A stretch of 64,000 bases of DNA, taken from NCBI GenBank assembly GCA_964423425.1, contig CAYRES010000004.1, positions 1 to 64,000 of the forward strand, in the 5' to 3' direction. The notes under the pieces are model-generated. The model had not been told where the DNA came from. It ran no database searches and saw nothing but the letters and a program-made list of their open reading frames with translations. Position 1 is the stretch's first letter. Every line of letters starts with the position of its first letter. This DNA comes from CAYRES01 sp964423425. GTDB lineage: Bacteria > Actinomycetota > Thermoleophilia > RBG-16-64-13. Below, piece after piece: positions 1 to 7,889 of this stretch. Position numbers and translations under genes: made by a program.

Positions 1-71
1 GACGGTGGGGGGGGTGTCGACCGGGGCCACTCGGGGGGGCGTGCGTGGGGGACGCCGGGCCGTGGGGTCTT

Positions 72-109
72 GGGGGAAGCCGTGGGGCGGACGCCCGACG
101 GCTTCCCCC
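72..109. terminator. Hairpin, probable terminator of the gene left of the window
   Basis: A perfect 12-bp inverted repeat (72-83 with 98-109) encloses a 14-nt loop that is itself GC-rich. No U-tract follows, as for most terminators in this window. It lies directly before the ribosome site of the first gene, so it probably ends an upstream transcript. Confidence 0.55.
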
Positions 110-135
110 TAGACCTCCTCACCGCAGGAGCAGCA

Positions 136-1053
136 ATGCGAACCACTGAGCCTCTCGACATACCGGCCGTCCTTCTCCACGCCGGGCCTCTCACGGGCTC
201 CGAGCTTGCCGAACACTTTCGGCAGGATATCCTTCTCGTGTGGCGGGAATGCCTCCGCGATGACCGCGTGTGCCTCGAGCGCGTGGGGCGGCGCTATCTG
301 CGGCTCGACCGGGAGGTGGCGGGCTACGCACGCCTGTCTCCCTCCATTCGCCGAGAGTTCCTCACCTACACGGTCATCGGGCTCACCGAACAGACCCAAG
401 AGGTGCGCACGAGAGCTCTGGCGCTCGAGCAGGAGATCAGAGGTATCAGTCGGGCCAAGTTACAATTGGCGGCGGGTACGATGGCCTCGGTGGTCGAATC
501 GGTTCCCGGGTGGGTCGACGTGCAGGACAGCGTATGTTTCGTGATCGCGGGCGACATCACCTACGACATGGCCCATGCCGTGCCGCGCCCTGAGTCGAGT
601 ACGGGGCGCATGGTGCGTGGATCAGATCTGGATGTGGTCATCATCGCCGGAGACGACGTGCCCGAGGAGGCCCTTCGGGGCCTCGATGACGCCGTCTACA
701 AGAAGAAGCACTTCCTCCTCGTACACCCCGCGTACCAGGAGGAGATCGACTACCTCATCAAGAGGGTGTCGAAGGTGCGCGAGCAGCTCGCCTTCGACAG
801 CTTCGAGCACATGGTGGCGAGTAAGATCCTGAGTGAGGGCCTGCTGCTTCACGGCAGCGAGGCGCTGTTCGGACGGGTGAAGCTGATGCTCACGCAGGCT
901 CAGGTGGAGGAGAAGCTCGCCCGGCTGGAAAGGACAGCCATGGAGAAGCGCCGGGCGGCCGAAGCCACGCTCCTTGCTTCCAATGGAACCCGCCCCGGGG
1001 CTGCCGAGTTCAAGCTCTTCTACACCCGAGAAGAGGGTGACGAGATCTACTGA
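136..1053 (+). CDS. Nucleotidyltransferase-fold hypothetical protein
   Basis: A 305-residue protein I do not recognise as a named family. Around residues 161-168 it carries R-G-S-D-L-D-V-V, which fits the G-S-x-D-x-D metal-binding signature of the polymerase-beta-type nucleotidyltransferase superfamily. The preceding half is helical, and a charged helix follows near residues 265-285. No toxin or antitoxin partner is adjacent. The ATG at 136 is chosen over an upstream TTG at 70 because AGGAG sits 5 nt before it and the upstream start lies inside the 72-109 hairpin. The substrate cannot be told from sequence. Confidence 0.7.
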   Translation: MRTTEPLDIPAVLLHAGPLTGSELAEHFRQDILLVWRECLRDDRVCLERVGRRYLRLDREVAGYARLSPSIRREFLTYTVIGLTEQTQEVRTRALALEQEIRGISRAKLQLAAGTMASVVESVPGWVDVQDSVCFVIAGDITYDMAHAVPRPESSTGRMVRGSDLDVVIIAGDDVPEEALRGLDDAVYKKKHFLLVHPAYQEEIDYLIKRVSKVREQLAFDSFEHMVASKILSEGLLLHGSEALFGRVKLMLTQAQVEEKLARLERTAMEKRRAAEATLLASNGTRPGAAEFKLFYTREEGDEIY

Positions 1054-1090
1054 GTCTGGCTGAGCCTCGTGCCCTTGAGAGCCCGCGGCC

Positions 1091-2050
1091 TCAGGTGCGA
1101 TCCTCGACGGTGATGCCCCGTCTGTTGAGGACCTCCCTCTCTTCCAGCGCCCGGGCGGCGGCGGTGCGGTCGAGCACGAATACCACCTTGCCCTCATGTC
1201 CGGACAGCTGATGACAGTAGGAGAGAGGCACACAGCAGTCCGGCTCCATGAGGAGGGTCTCCGTCACGGCTTCGGTCTTTCTGGCTCCGTTGGCCACCAC
1301 CACGACGGTGCGGGCCCGGAAGATGAGGTCGGCCGTCATCGTGACCGCGAACCTGGGGCTCTCCTCGACGCTCGCGAAGTGACCGTCGGCCACGGCATTG
1401 GCGATGGTGTTGTCGTCGAGCTTCACCACGCAGACGTCGCTACAGTCAAAGGGTATGCCGGCCTCGTGAAAGCCGACGTGGCCCCGCCCTCCTACGCCAA
1501 CGACGTGGAGGTCTATGCCTCCGACGTGTTCGATCTTGGCAGCGTAGTCGTCCAGTATCTCCTCCCGCAACCAGCGCAGGAAGGGTGACGTGGGGTCTCT
1601 TCGTATCACGATGGCCTTGCCCACATCCGTGCCGAGGATCTCATAGTCTTGTGGGCTTGCCGCGAGCGCCTGCTCCAAGTCCCGCTGTTCGACCAGGGTG
1701 CCCCAAGGCACGTTGGTTTCTTTGAACTTGGTGTGAAGAAGCCCGAACAGTTCTTGAATCATGAAGAAGGTGTAGCTCTCGGGATGGAGGGCGCGCTGTT
1801 GGGCGTTCTCGCCGGGAAGGCCGATGTATTCGTCGAGGTTGAAGCTGCAGACGCGGCCGGCCTCGAATGCACCTGCGTTGGCGGCCCGAGCCAGGTGCTT
1901 GTACAGACCGGTGGGGGAGTTGCCGGTGGCGAGACCCAGCACGTAGGAGTCGCGGGTGGCAAGCGTTCGCCGGATGTCGTCGACGACGATGTTGGCGGCT
2001 GCCTCGCTCATGTGGTCGAAGTCGCGCGTGACGATGACGTGTGTGGGCAT
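1091..2050 (-). CDS. nagB: Glucosamine-6-phosphate deaminase
   Basis: Converts glucosamine 6-phosphate to fructose 6-phosphate and ammonia in amino-sugar catabolism. Family motifs are clear: the phosphate loop L-G-L-A-T-G-N-S-P-T-G near residue 38, F-N-L-D-E-Y-I-G near 69, and the G-V-G-G-R-G-H-V-G-F-H-E segment (usually G-x-N-G-H-I-G-F-N-E) near 186. At 319 residues it is about 50 longer than typical NagB; the extra sequence lies between the DEY and GHVGFHE motifs. AGGGAG lies 7 nt before the ATG. It is convergent with the upstream gene and has no nagA or PTS neighbour here, so a related sugar-phosphate isomerase role remains possible. Confidence 0.88.
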   Translation of the reverse strand: MPTHVIVTRDFDHMSEAAANIVVDDIRRTLATRDSYVLGLATGNSPTGLYKHLARAANAGAFEAGRVCSFNLDEYIGLPGENAQQRALHPESYTFFMIQELFGLLHTKFKETNVPWGTLVEQRDLEQALAASPQDYEILGTDVGKAIVIRRDPTSPFLRWLREEILDDYAAKIEHVGGIDLHVVGVGGRGHVGFHEAGIPFDCSDVCVVKLDDNTIANAVADGHFASVEESPRFAVTMTADLIFRARTVVVVANGARKTEAVTETLLMEPDCCVPLSYCHQLSGHEGKVVFVLDRTAAARALEEREVLNRRGITVEDRT

Positions 2051-2091
2051 GAACCGCTCCCTGAGAGTGTGTGATGATGGGAGTGTGTACC

Positions 2092-2139
2092 AGCGGGCTC
2101 TACATCCGGAGGGCTCTACATCCAGCGGGCCCCGTATCC
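2092..2139. repeat. Three degenerate 16-bp tandem repeats
   Basis: Units at 2092-2107, 2108-2123 and 2124-2139 share the pattern GGGCTCTACATCC; the third has diverged to GGGCCCCGTATCC. They lie in the gap upstream of the nagB start. Confidence 0.6.
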
Positions 2140-2210
2140 AGCCGGAACCAAGCGATGGTAGGTCACATGGGTCTCGAAAGCAAGGGAACCTACCGCTGGG
2201 GGTCGGCTGT

Positions 2211-2504
2211 TCAGGTCTTCAGCTCGGTGACCACCGCATCCACCAATGCGGAAAGTACGGCGCGGAATTCCTGCTCGGACCCCATGCAGGTGGTCTTCCC
2301 CCGCTCGATCTCGTCACGGATGCGGTCGAGGGCCGGACTGCTGGCGCCGTGTTCTTGGAGGGTCTCCACGAGCCGAGAGGCGGCATCGATGAGGCGGAAG
2401 GGGCCGTAGCGCTGAGGTTCGTCGAGCAGCTTGTGGGCGCTCACCACCATGAAGCCGACCACGTCGAAGAGGTCGTCGGTGACCGCGGTTGGAGACTCAT
2501 TCAT
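2211..2504 (-). CDS. Small helical hypothetical protein (possibly DUF6092)
   Basis: A 97-residue, acidic, mostly helical protein without signal peptide or membrane segment. The pattern of an N-terminal helix with H-K-L-L-D-E followed by a second helix with L-I-D-A-A-S-R-L resembles DUF6092 proteins of actinobacteria; that match is from memory and tentative. Start ATG 2504 is preceded by GAGGG and overlaps the end of the nitroreductase gene by 8 nt, so the two are translationally coupled and may act on the same process. A weak stem (GGTAGG/CCTACC, 2157-2195) lies downstream. Confidence 0.6.
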   Translation of the reverse strand: MNESPTAVTDDLFDVVGFMVVSAHKLLDEPQRYGPFRLIDAASRLVETLQEHGASSPALDRIRDEIERGKTTCMGSEQEFRAVLSALVDAVVTELKT

Positions 2505-3015
2505 GGTATCCCTCGAAGTAGTAGCTTCCCTCGATGTGGCGTTGCGGTGGTTCCGGCCGGCTTCTCGGATAGCCCACCGCAACGAGAAGCATGGGCAGTA
2601 CGTGCGTGGGCAGGTCGAGCAGCTCCCTGAGAGCATCGGCTTCAAATGAACCGACGGCGCAGGTACCGAGACCTAGAGCGTGCGCTTCGAGCATGATGTT
2701 CTGGGCGGCGCAGGCCGAATCCATGTTCGCGCAGAAGTCGACGGCAGCTTGTCCGGCACGGCGTGCGATCTCCTTGGCGTCCTGGCAGATGACGATGGCG
2801 GAGGGAGCACGGCCGATGAAGCCGGGAGCCAGCACGCGCAACGCGCGCAACTTGTCCGGACGCGTAAGGATCACGAATCTCCAAGTCTGGAGGTTGCTGG
2901 CGGAGGGTGCCCAGCAAGCGGCTTCTATCAACTGCAGAAGATGGTCGCGCGAGACGGGCCGGTCAAGGTAGGTGCGGATGCTGCGCCGTGTGCGGATTGC
3001 CTCGTGTACGTCCAT
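2497..3015 (-). CDS. Nitroreductase family protein
   Basis: A 172-residue FMN-dependent nitroreductase-fold protein. The opening E-A-I-R-T-R-R-S-I-R-x-Y binds the FMN phosphate, A-P-S-A-S-N-L-Q follows near residue 36, and the C-terminal part has G-L-G-T-C-A-V-G near 118, all typical of the family. Such enzymes reduce nitro groups, quinones or flavins with NAD(P)H; the substrate here is unknown. ATG 3015 is supported by AAAGGA 6-7 nt upstream; an in-frame extension to 3183 would run through a terminator hairpin and is rejected. It is the first gene of a two-gene operon with the small protein that overlaps its stop. Confidence 0.88.
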   Translation of the reverse strand: MDVHEAIRTRRSIRTYLDRPVSRDHLLQLIEAACWAPSASNLQTWRFVILTRPDKLRALRVLAPGFIGRAPSAIVICQDAKEIARRAGQAAVDFCANMDSACAAQNIMLEAHALGLGTCAVGSFEADALRELLDLPTHVLPMLLVAVGYPRSRPEPPQRHIEGSYYFEGYHE

Positions 3016-3164
3016 GGCGTCCTTTCGTCTCAAACCACCGCGAGAGATAAGTATGCCATGCTCGGGCCGGGTGACTCGCCTTGAAATGAGGTTTGAGCGC
3101 GCCGCAGGTCCGATGGGATGTGGACCCGCTCGGACTCCGAGTAGGCCGTCCGATGGAGCGAAAG

Positions 3165-3199
3165 ACGCGGTGGGCTTCCGCAAGGGAAGCCCACCGCGT
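3165..3199 (-). terminator. Strong hairpin terminator after the lipoprotein gene
   Basis: A 15-bp perfect stem (3165-3179 with 3185-3199) has a 5-nt loop. Read on the minus strand it is followed by TCTTTCG. It lies between the lipoprotein gene and the nitroreductase start. Confidence 0.75.
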
Positions 3200-3258
3200 G
3201 TCGTGAAGTCGAGGACGGCCTTTCGGCGCCACCCTCTCTGTGTGAGCGTGAGTGTTCG

Positions 3259-3603
3259 CTATTGCTTCTTGATGAGGGTCTCTTCCTCGCCGTCGAAGCT
3301 CAGGATGAGGTTATCGCCTTCGATCCGGAAGTCGACTTCCTCCAGTTCGTCGGTATCAGGGTCGGTGACAGCCAACTTGTTGCCGTTCACCGAAAAGGGC
3401 ATCTCGATCTCTTCACCCATGAACCTGAGGACCATGACGCCGTCCGACTTGAACTCGTACTCCATCAGGCCGTCCTGATCGGTCCAGACACCGACGATGG
3501 CCTTGGCCGGATCGTCACTGCCACCGCCGCAGGCGCCCAGGGCCAAGGGAATGACCAAGACGAGGCAGAAAATGAGCGCCAGGACCTTCCACGTGTTCTT
3601 CAT
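3259..3603 (-). CDS. Small lipoprotein, lipocalin-like
   Basis: A 114-residue exported lipoprotein. Residues 1-23 form a lysine-start signal peptide ending in the lipobox L-A-L-G-A-C, with Cys25 as the lipidation site. The mature part starts G-G-G-S-D-D, then G-V-W-T-D-Q-D-G-L and alternating beta strands (V-M-V-L-R-F-M, L-I-L-S-F-D-G), as in small lipocalin-like domains that often begin with G-x-W. It is the last gene of a minus-strand group of exported proteins and is closed by the 3165-3199 terminator. Ligand and function are unknown. Confidence 0.8.
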   Translation of the reverse strand: MKNTWKVLALIFCLVLVIPLALGACGGGSDDPAKAIVGVWTDQDGLMEYEFKSDGVMVLRFMGEEIEMPFSVNGNKLAVTDPDTDELEEVDFRIEGDNLILSFDGEEETLIKKQ

Positions 3604-3835
3604 GCGAGACTCCCTCTCGTAGAGATGATAGCGTCAAGCAGCATATCAATACCGGGCGGGAAACGATAGCGACGGCCCGGCGGTGCACTCGGCCCGGGGC
3701 ACACGAGGCCCTTGTGTGTACGAGGCCCGTCAGTTCACGTGGCCGGAATCGCTGGGTGGCAGGGCACGGGTCGGTGCGGGTGGTCGCGCGAAGGGCCGGC
3801 GGCGCGGCGAGGCTGCTGCGGAGCGGTATCGCGGC

Positions 3836-5092
3836 TCAGCGTGCGTGTCCGCGCGCGTGTGCACCTCCACGACGGCGGGAGGCATGTCGTCTGCTGCGGC
3901 GCTCGCTATGGCGCAACTCTTCGGCATCCACGGCGGGGACCGTGACGGCGTCGGCCAGGGGTTTCGGCCCGAGAGGCCGGCGTCTCTCCGGAGTGGCCCG
4001 CCGTGTGCCGCGAAGACGCCGAAGGCGGGCGCGCTTCCTTCGTGCGGCACGTTCTCCGATAACAGCGAGGATGCTTCCTACCACAACAAGGCCTGCCAAG
4101 ACGAGAACCTTCCATGAGAGAACGAACACTTCGATTTCGCGTACCTCGCCGACCGTGAATTCCTCCGCCCGGGGACCGTATCTGATGTCGGCCGTGACGC
4201 GTACCCGGCCGATCCAGGGTAAGTCGTGGAGCTCCTGTTCGTACGTGTGCGTTGACCCGGGGAGGAGCGTGATCCGGTCGAGGTCGAAATGGAGATCCTT
4301 TGCGGGGAAGCCTCCGGCCACATTCATGTAGCCGCCGGGAATGGCGTGCACATTGCCGTCGTTCTCCACACTCACGGAGACCTTCTCGCGTCCGAATCCG
4401 AAGAGGAGTGGGGGTGCCTCCACACTGCCTATGGCCACGTGTTGGACGATGTCTCCGGGCACGGTCAAGAGCACCTGGCAGCCCACTCGTCCGGCTAGAA
4501 CCACCGAGCCTTCTCCGTCCTGAGTGTGGGTCTCGCAGAAAATCATCGCGTAGTGGCCACCGGGTTCTGCCTCCTCGGGGATGCGAATCACGTAGTCGAT
4601 GGTCACCGGTTGGTCGGGGATCATCGTCACCGGCTCTGCGGAGAGAGTGATCCAGGTGGCGGCCGAGTACGCCGTGTGACCTGGCTCGAGAAACACGAAC
4701 GCCCCGGTGGGGTCTATGGCGAAATCTGTCACATACAGGCGGGCATCGAGGGGTGCATCACCGTGCGTGCCCACCCGGATACTGCCCTCGAGCGTCGTTC
4801 CGGGCTCCACGGTGTGCTCCATGCGGGCGGGAGAGATGCCCACGTCGAGGGCCAAGGCTGCGGAGGGCACCATCAGAAGAGAGAGAAGTGCCAAGAGCAG
4901 GGTGACTGTGGCGGCTCGGAGACTCTGCGGGAGAATCGGACGGCCTTCAGCCGGGATCAGCCGTCTTGCGGGGCAAAGAGAGAGGACGCCGGCGCTTGGG
5001 AGGACACCGGCGTCCCGCATGTGGGTGATGCGCGCGTCTGCTGTTCGCCGGGAGTGCGTCATGTCGGGAACATGTTCACCGCGCGCCCTCAT
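3836..5092 (-). CDS. DUF916-like membrane-anchored surface protein
   Basis: A 418-residue protein with an unusually long N-terminal region, a hydrophobic export segment (T-L-L-L-A-L-L-S-L-L-M ending S-A-A-L-A near residue 82), an extracellular beta-rich part and a C-terminal membrane helix (V-L-V-L-A-G-L-V-V-V-G) followed by a very basic tail. The mature start I-S-P-A-R-M-E-H-T-V-E-P-G and the strand V-T-I-D-Y-V-I-R-I-P-E-E-A-E-P-G-G-H-Y resemble DUF916 (Fn3-like) proteins that partner WxL proteins on Gram-positive surfaces. ATG 5092 has AGAAGGA at the right distance; an internal start nearer the signal peptide cannot be excluded. The WxL-like gene lies just upstream on the same strand. Confidence 0.72.
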   Translation of the reverse strand: MRARGEHVPDMTHSRRTADARITHMRDAGVLPSAGVLSLCPARRLIPAEGRPILPQSLRAATVTLLLALLSLLMVPSAALALDVGISPARMEHTVEPGTTLEGSIRVGTHGDAPLDARLYVTDFAIDPTGAFVFLEPGHTAYSAATWITLSAEPVTMIPDQPVTIDYVIRIPEEAEPGGHYAMIFCETHTQDGEGSVVLAGRVGCQVLLTVPGDIVQHVAIGSVEAPPLLFGFGREKVSVSVENDGNVHAIPGGYMNVAGGFPAKDLHFDLDRITLLPGSTHTYEQELHDLPWIGRVRVTADIRYGPRAEEFTVGEVREIEVFVLSWKVLVLAGLVVVGSILAVIGERAARRKRARLRRLRGTRRATPERRRPLGPKPLADAVTVPAVDAEELRHSERRSRRHASRRRGGAHARGHAR

Positions 5093-5218
5093 CGTTCCTT
5101 CTGCCACGCTCGTGGATGGGTGAGGTCGCACGTCTGCAGCGGGGCTCGGAAGCGATGAGCGGTGGAGGATGGACGTGTGTGCCTGAGGTGGTCTGTGCCT
5201 TTCGCTCTTCGGGCCGGC

Positions 5219-5686
5219 CTACCGGAAGGTGAGTGTGTACGTTTGAGTGTCGGTGTAGATGGCTGGAGCCACGGACCAGTCGACATCGAGGGTGTAGTTG
5301 ACACTGACGTCTGTCCCGCGTGTGCGCTCTCCAGATCCCAAGGTGCCGCCGTTACCGTCAAGAGTATTGATGCTGATCATGCCGTTCGGAAGTGTTTCTG
5401 TAACACCGTCAGGATTGGCGCCCTGCATCTTGAGAGCGCTTACCTGGAGTTGCCAGTTCCAGTTGGAACGGACGGTTGCGGTGAGAGAATCGGTGTCACT
5501 GGGATTGAGATCGGGGTCCACGTCCCAGTTGATGGCGTGCTTGTCGAGGCTGAGCCACACCGACTGGGCGACGTTGGCGGTGACCTCAACGTCGGCCGTC
5601 TGGTCGGGCGGGGCGGTCACGGCCACGCCCACGAAGAGCGCAAGCACGAGAGTGATTGCCAGTCCCGCGATGAGTAGCTTCTTCAT
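5219..5686 (-). CDS. Secreted WxL-like surface protein
   Basis: A 155-residue exported protein: signal peptide 1-25 (K-K start, cleavage near V-T-A-P-P), then a beta-sandwich-like domain. It contains W78-Q79-L80 in the context N-W-N-W-Q-L-Q-V and ends in alternating strand residues Y-T-L-T-F-R, as do WxL-domain and DUF4402-type proteins. GGAGGG stands before the ATG. The DUF916-like gene follows 126 nt downstream, the usual partner of WxL proteins. The second conserved WxL motif is not obvious, so membership is inferred from the combination of motif, size and neighbour. Confidence 0.65.
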   Translation of the reverse strand: MKKLLIAGLAITLVLALFVGVAVTAPPDQTADVEVTANVAQSVWLSLDKHAINWDVDPDLNPSDTDSLTATVRSNWNWQLQVSALKMQGANPDGVTETLPNGMISINTLDGNGGTLGSGERTRGTDVSVNYTLDVDWSVAPAIYTDTQTYTLTFR

Positions 5687-5873
5687 GAGTTCCCTCCTGC
5701 AAGGAATGTCATTGATGCTCAGGCCTGCTGGCAGCCGGGCCGAAACCCGTGTTCGTAGGTTTCCCGACTACACGTTGGGGAGGGTATCGGCAGGATGGGG
5801 AGAGGACTTTAGCCCTTTGTGGGTATTCTTGCCCAGGTCAGCCGGGAAGCATCGGGCGGAGGCGCAGGAGGGG
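5687..5873 (-). other. Structured leader region of the WxL-like gene
   Basis: This 187-nt stretch separates two minus-strand genes. Read on the minus strand it contains several short stems (GGG-N8-CCC, a CGTGTAG/CTAC-type hairpin, CGGG-TTTCGG-CCCG) and unpaired A-rich loops. I cannot match it to a known riboswitch; it may be only an untranslated leader. Confidence 0.3.
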
Positions 5874-6329
5874 TCAGCGCAGCGAGTAGACGAGCCCCCG
5901 CTCCGACCAGTTGACGTGCGGTTCCAGCTCGACGTACGCAGCCATCGTGTCTTCGGGCGCGGGGGAGAGGAGCGGGCCTCGAGAGCTGCCCACCCGGACA
6001 CGAATCTCGTAGTCCGTGCACGACACCCCCGTGTTATTGAATATCTCGGTGATGCATCCTCCGTCGTCGACCACGAGCAGTCTGACGGCAGATACGTGGG
6101 CGCTCACCCGCACGGCGCTCGGCTCCGCTGAGGCGGCGACGGGGCCGGGGTATGTTCCGGGCGCTGGGGAATCGGGGGGCGGGGCCGTCGCGTCGGGTTG
6201 AACCGACGACAAGGACAGCGCGGAGGATTGGGGGGCGCTGGTAGCGGCCGGAGCGGCAGTGGAAGGGGGAGCGCACACGATCAACACGGCCAGCAGGGAG
6301 GCCGCCACTACGAAGCCGAGAACGCCCAT
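5874..6329 (-). CDS. Secreted hypothetical protein with Pro/Ala/Ser-rich linker
   Basis: A 151-residue exported protein that I do not recognise. It has a signal peptide (G-V-L-G-F-V-V-A-A-S-L-L-A-V-L, cleaved near S-T-A-A-P), a low-complexity Ala/Pro/Ser stretch to about residue 70, and a small globular end with two cysteines (D-G-G-C-I-T-E-I and G-V-S-C-T-D-Y) that could form a disulfide. Start ATG 6329 puts the signal peptide at the N-terminus; an in-frame ATG at 6383 would add 18 residues. It heads the minus-strand set of exported proteins with the WxL-like and DUF916-like genes. Confidence 0.6.
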   Translation of the reverse strand: MGVLGFVVAASLLAVLIVCAPPSTAAPAATSAPQSSALSLSSVQPDATAPPPDSPAPGTYPGPVAASAEPSAVRVSAHVSAVRLLVVDDGGCITEIFNNTGVSCTDYEIRVRVGSSRGPLLSPAPEDTMAAYVELEPHVNWSERGLVYSLR

Positions 6330-6759
6330 GTCTCTCACGCGGGAGTCACTCGGCCTTGTGGCAAAGCAGCGGTTTCGCACCATCGGACGGGCCCCTCAAG
6401 CCCGAGGTGGCCGGCGCGCTCGCAGAGCGGCTGCGAAGTCGGCCGATAAACTCATTCAAAGTATAGGCCCTTCTCGCGCACATGCACCATGGGGAGTGCT
6501 GCCCAGAAGAGATGGGCAAGGAGTCCCGGTCTATGGCGAGCCTCCCGTGAGGATGCACGGAACTCGATACAGACGAACGAGAGCCACCGGGGTCAGTGTG
6601 GCGTTTCTAGCAGAAGAATTTCCTCAACCGAGGAATTGCGTACCGCGACACACGTGACCGTCGGCTTGACGGCGTGTGGCGGCTGAATGGATCCCAGCCG
6701 GCTGTGCTACCGTTGCAACGTGGTGGCGATTCGAGGAGCGCTCGGCAAGGGGGAGCGAT
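6330..6759. other. 430-bp divergent intergenic region
   Basis: It separates the divergent secreted-protein and amidohydrolase genes. The minus strand carries a TATACT element (6465-6460) that could be a -10 box for the exported-protein genes, without a good -35. I see no RNA gene or convincing ORF here. Confidence 0.35.
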
Positions 6760-7638
6760 ATGGGCGTTGACGCAGAGGAACGGGCCGGCTTTCGGGAGGA
6801 AGGGCCCGCATCTGAGTACAGGCATCCTGTGCTTGACATGCATGTGCACCCTCCATTCCCTCACGCGTATACGCCGGAAGGGCTCTCCTACGCCATGACG
6901 GTGAACCCGCAAGGCGTGTCCCTTTTCGAAGAGCTTCGAGAGCCTGCCGATTTCCTTGCCTACTTCCACGGCCTCGGGGTGGATCACGTGGTCCTTCTCG
7001 CCGAAGAGGCTCCGTTGGTCAGCGGCATGGTCATGAGTGAGGATGTGGTGGACTTTGCCACCGGCACCGATGGCCTACACGCCTTCGTGTCGTTCAATCC
7101 TCACCTCACACTCGATCCACTCGGCCGCTTCGAGGCCTTGAGGGAACGGGGGAGGGTGGCCGGCGTCAAGTTCTTGCCCTCCTATCAGCACTTCTGGCCC
7201 AACGACCGCCGTCTCTATTCGTTGTACGGGCGATTGGAGGAACTACGTCTCCCGGTCACCTTCCATACCGGCCTCTCGCGCTTCCGAGGGACCAAGCTCA
7301 AGTACGCTCAGCCGGTTCTTCTCGACGAGGTGGCAGTGGACTTCCCCGATCTACCCATCCTCCTGGCTCACGCCGGCAGAGGAGTGTGGTACGGGGAGGC
7401 TCTGCTTCTCGCCTCGCTGCATGAGCATGTGTATCTGGAGATTTCGGGGCTTCCGCCCCGAAATCTCCCCACCTATTTTCCGCGGCTCGAGTCGGTACTC
7501 GACAAGGTGGTCTTCGGCTCCGACTTCCCCGGCGTGCCCTCCATACCCGACAACCTGCGTGACCTGCGGGAAGTGCTGGGGCCTGAGGCTGCGCACCGGG
7601 TGCTGTGGTGTAACGGGGCCCGCCTCCTCGGTCTCTGA
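6760..7638 (+). CDS. Amidohydrolase-2 family metal-dependent hydrolase
   Basis: A 292-residue TIM-barrel hydrolase of the amidohydrolase-2 family (2-pyrone-4,6-dicarboxylate lactonase and ACMS decarboxylase relatives). Metal ligands are visible: D-M-H-V-H near residue 26, K-F-L-P near 140, T-F-H-T-G near 167, L-A-H-A-G-R-G near 203 and G-S-D-F-P near 250. The reaction cannot be told from motifs alone. ATG 6760 is preceded by AAGGGGGA; an earlier ATG at 6676 lacks a ribosome site. It appears to be a single-gene unit. A perfect 14-bp hairpin lies inside the coding sequence at 7437-7468. Confidence 0.83.
   Translation: MGVDAEERAGFREEGPASEYRHPVLDMHVHPPFPHAYTPEGLSYAMTVNPQGVSLFEELREPADFLAYFHGLGVDHVVLLAEEAPLVSGMVMSEDVVDFATGTDGLHAFVSFNPHLTLDPLGRFEALRERGRVAGVKFLPSYQHFWPNDRRLYSLYGRLEELRLPVTFHTGLSRFRGTKLKYAQPVLLDEVAVDFPDLPILLAHAGRGVWYGEALLLASLHEHVYLEISGLPPRNLPTYFPRLESVLDKVVFGSDFPGVPSIPDNLRDLREVLGPEAAHRVLWCNGARLLGL
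7437..7468. repeat. Perfect 14-bp inverted repeat inside the amidohydrolase gene
   Basis: Arms 7437-7450 and 7455-7468 pair without mismatch around a TTCC loop. It lies in frame within codons for L-E-I-S-G-L-P-P-R-N-L. Confidence 0.85.
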
Positions 7639-7889
7639 GCAGCCGTTTCGTTTCTCACACCGACCGCTCGGTCTCGGGCCGTTTCCTTTCGCCGCCCCTG
7701 GGGGGAAGGTCCACGGTGTGAACAAGACGAACCTGATACGGGTATAGTGGTGTTGGTGCGTGCTCCCTTGAAGCCTCACGGGGACAGTCAGGCGAGTGGC
7801 GAGGACCTCCCGCGATTCCCGGAGGGCCGTCACGGGTCTCCAGGGAGGCCCGCACCGGGGAGAACAGAGTTGAGAGAGGAGAGCACGAC

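Noticed and set aside
5687..5873. Cyclic-di-GMP-I riboswitch before the WxL-like gene
   Set aside because: The conserved G-C-A-A-A-G-C-C block and its partner helix are absent; only generic stems are visible.
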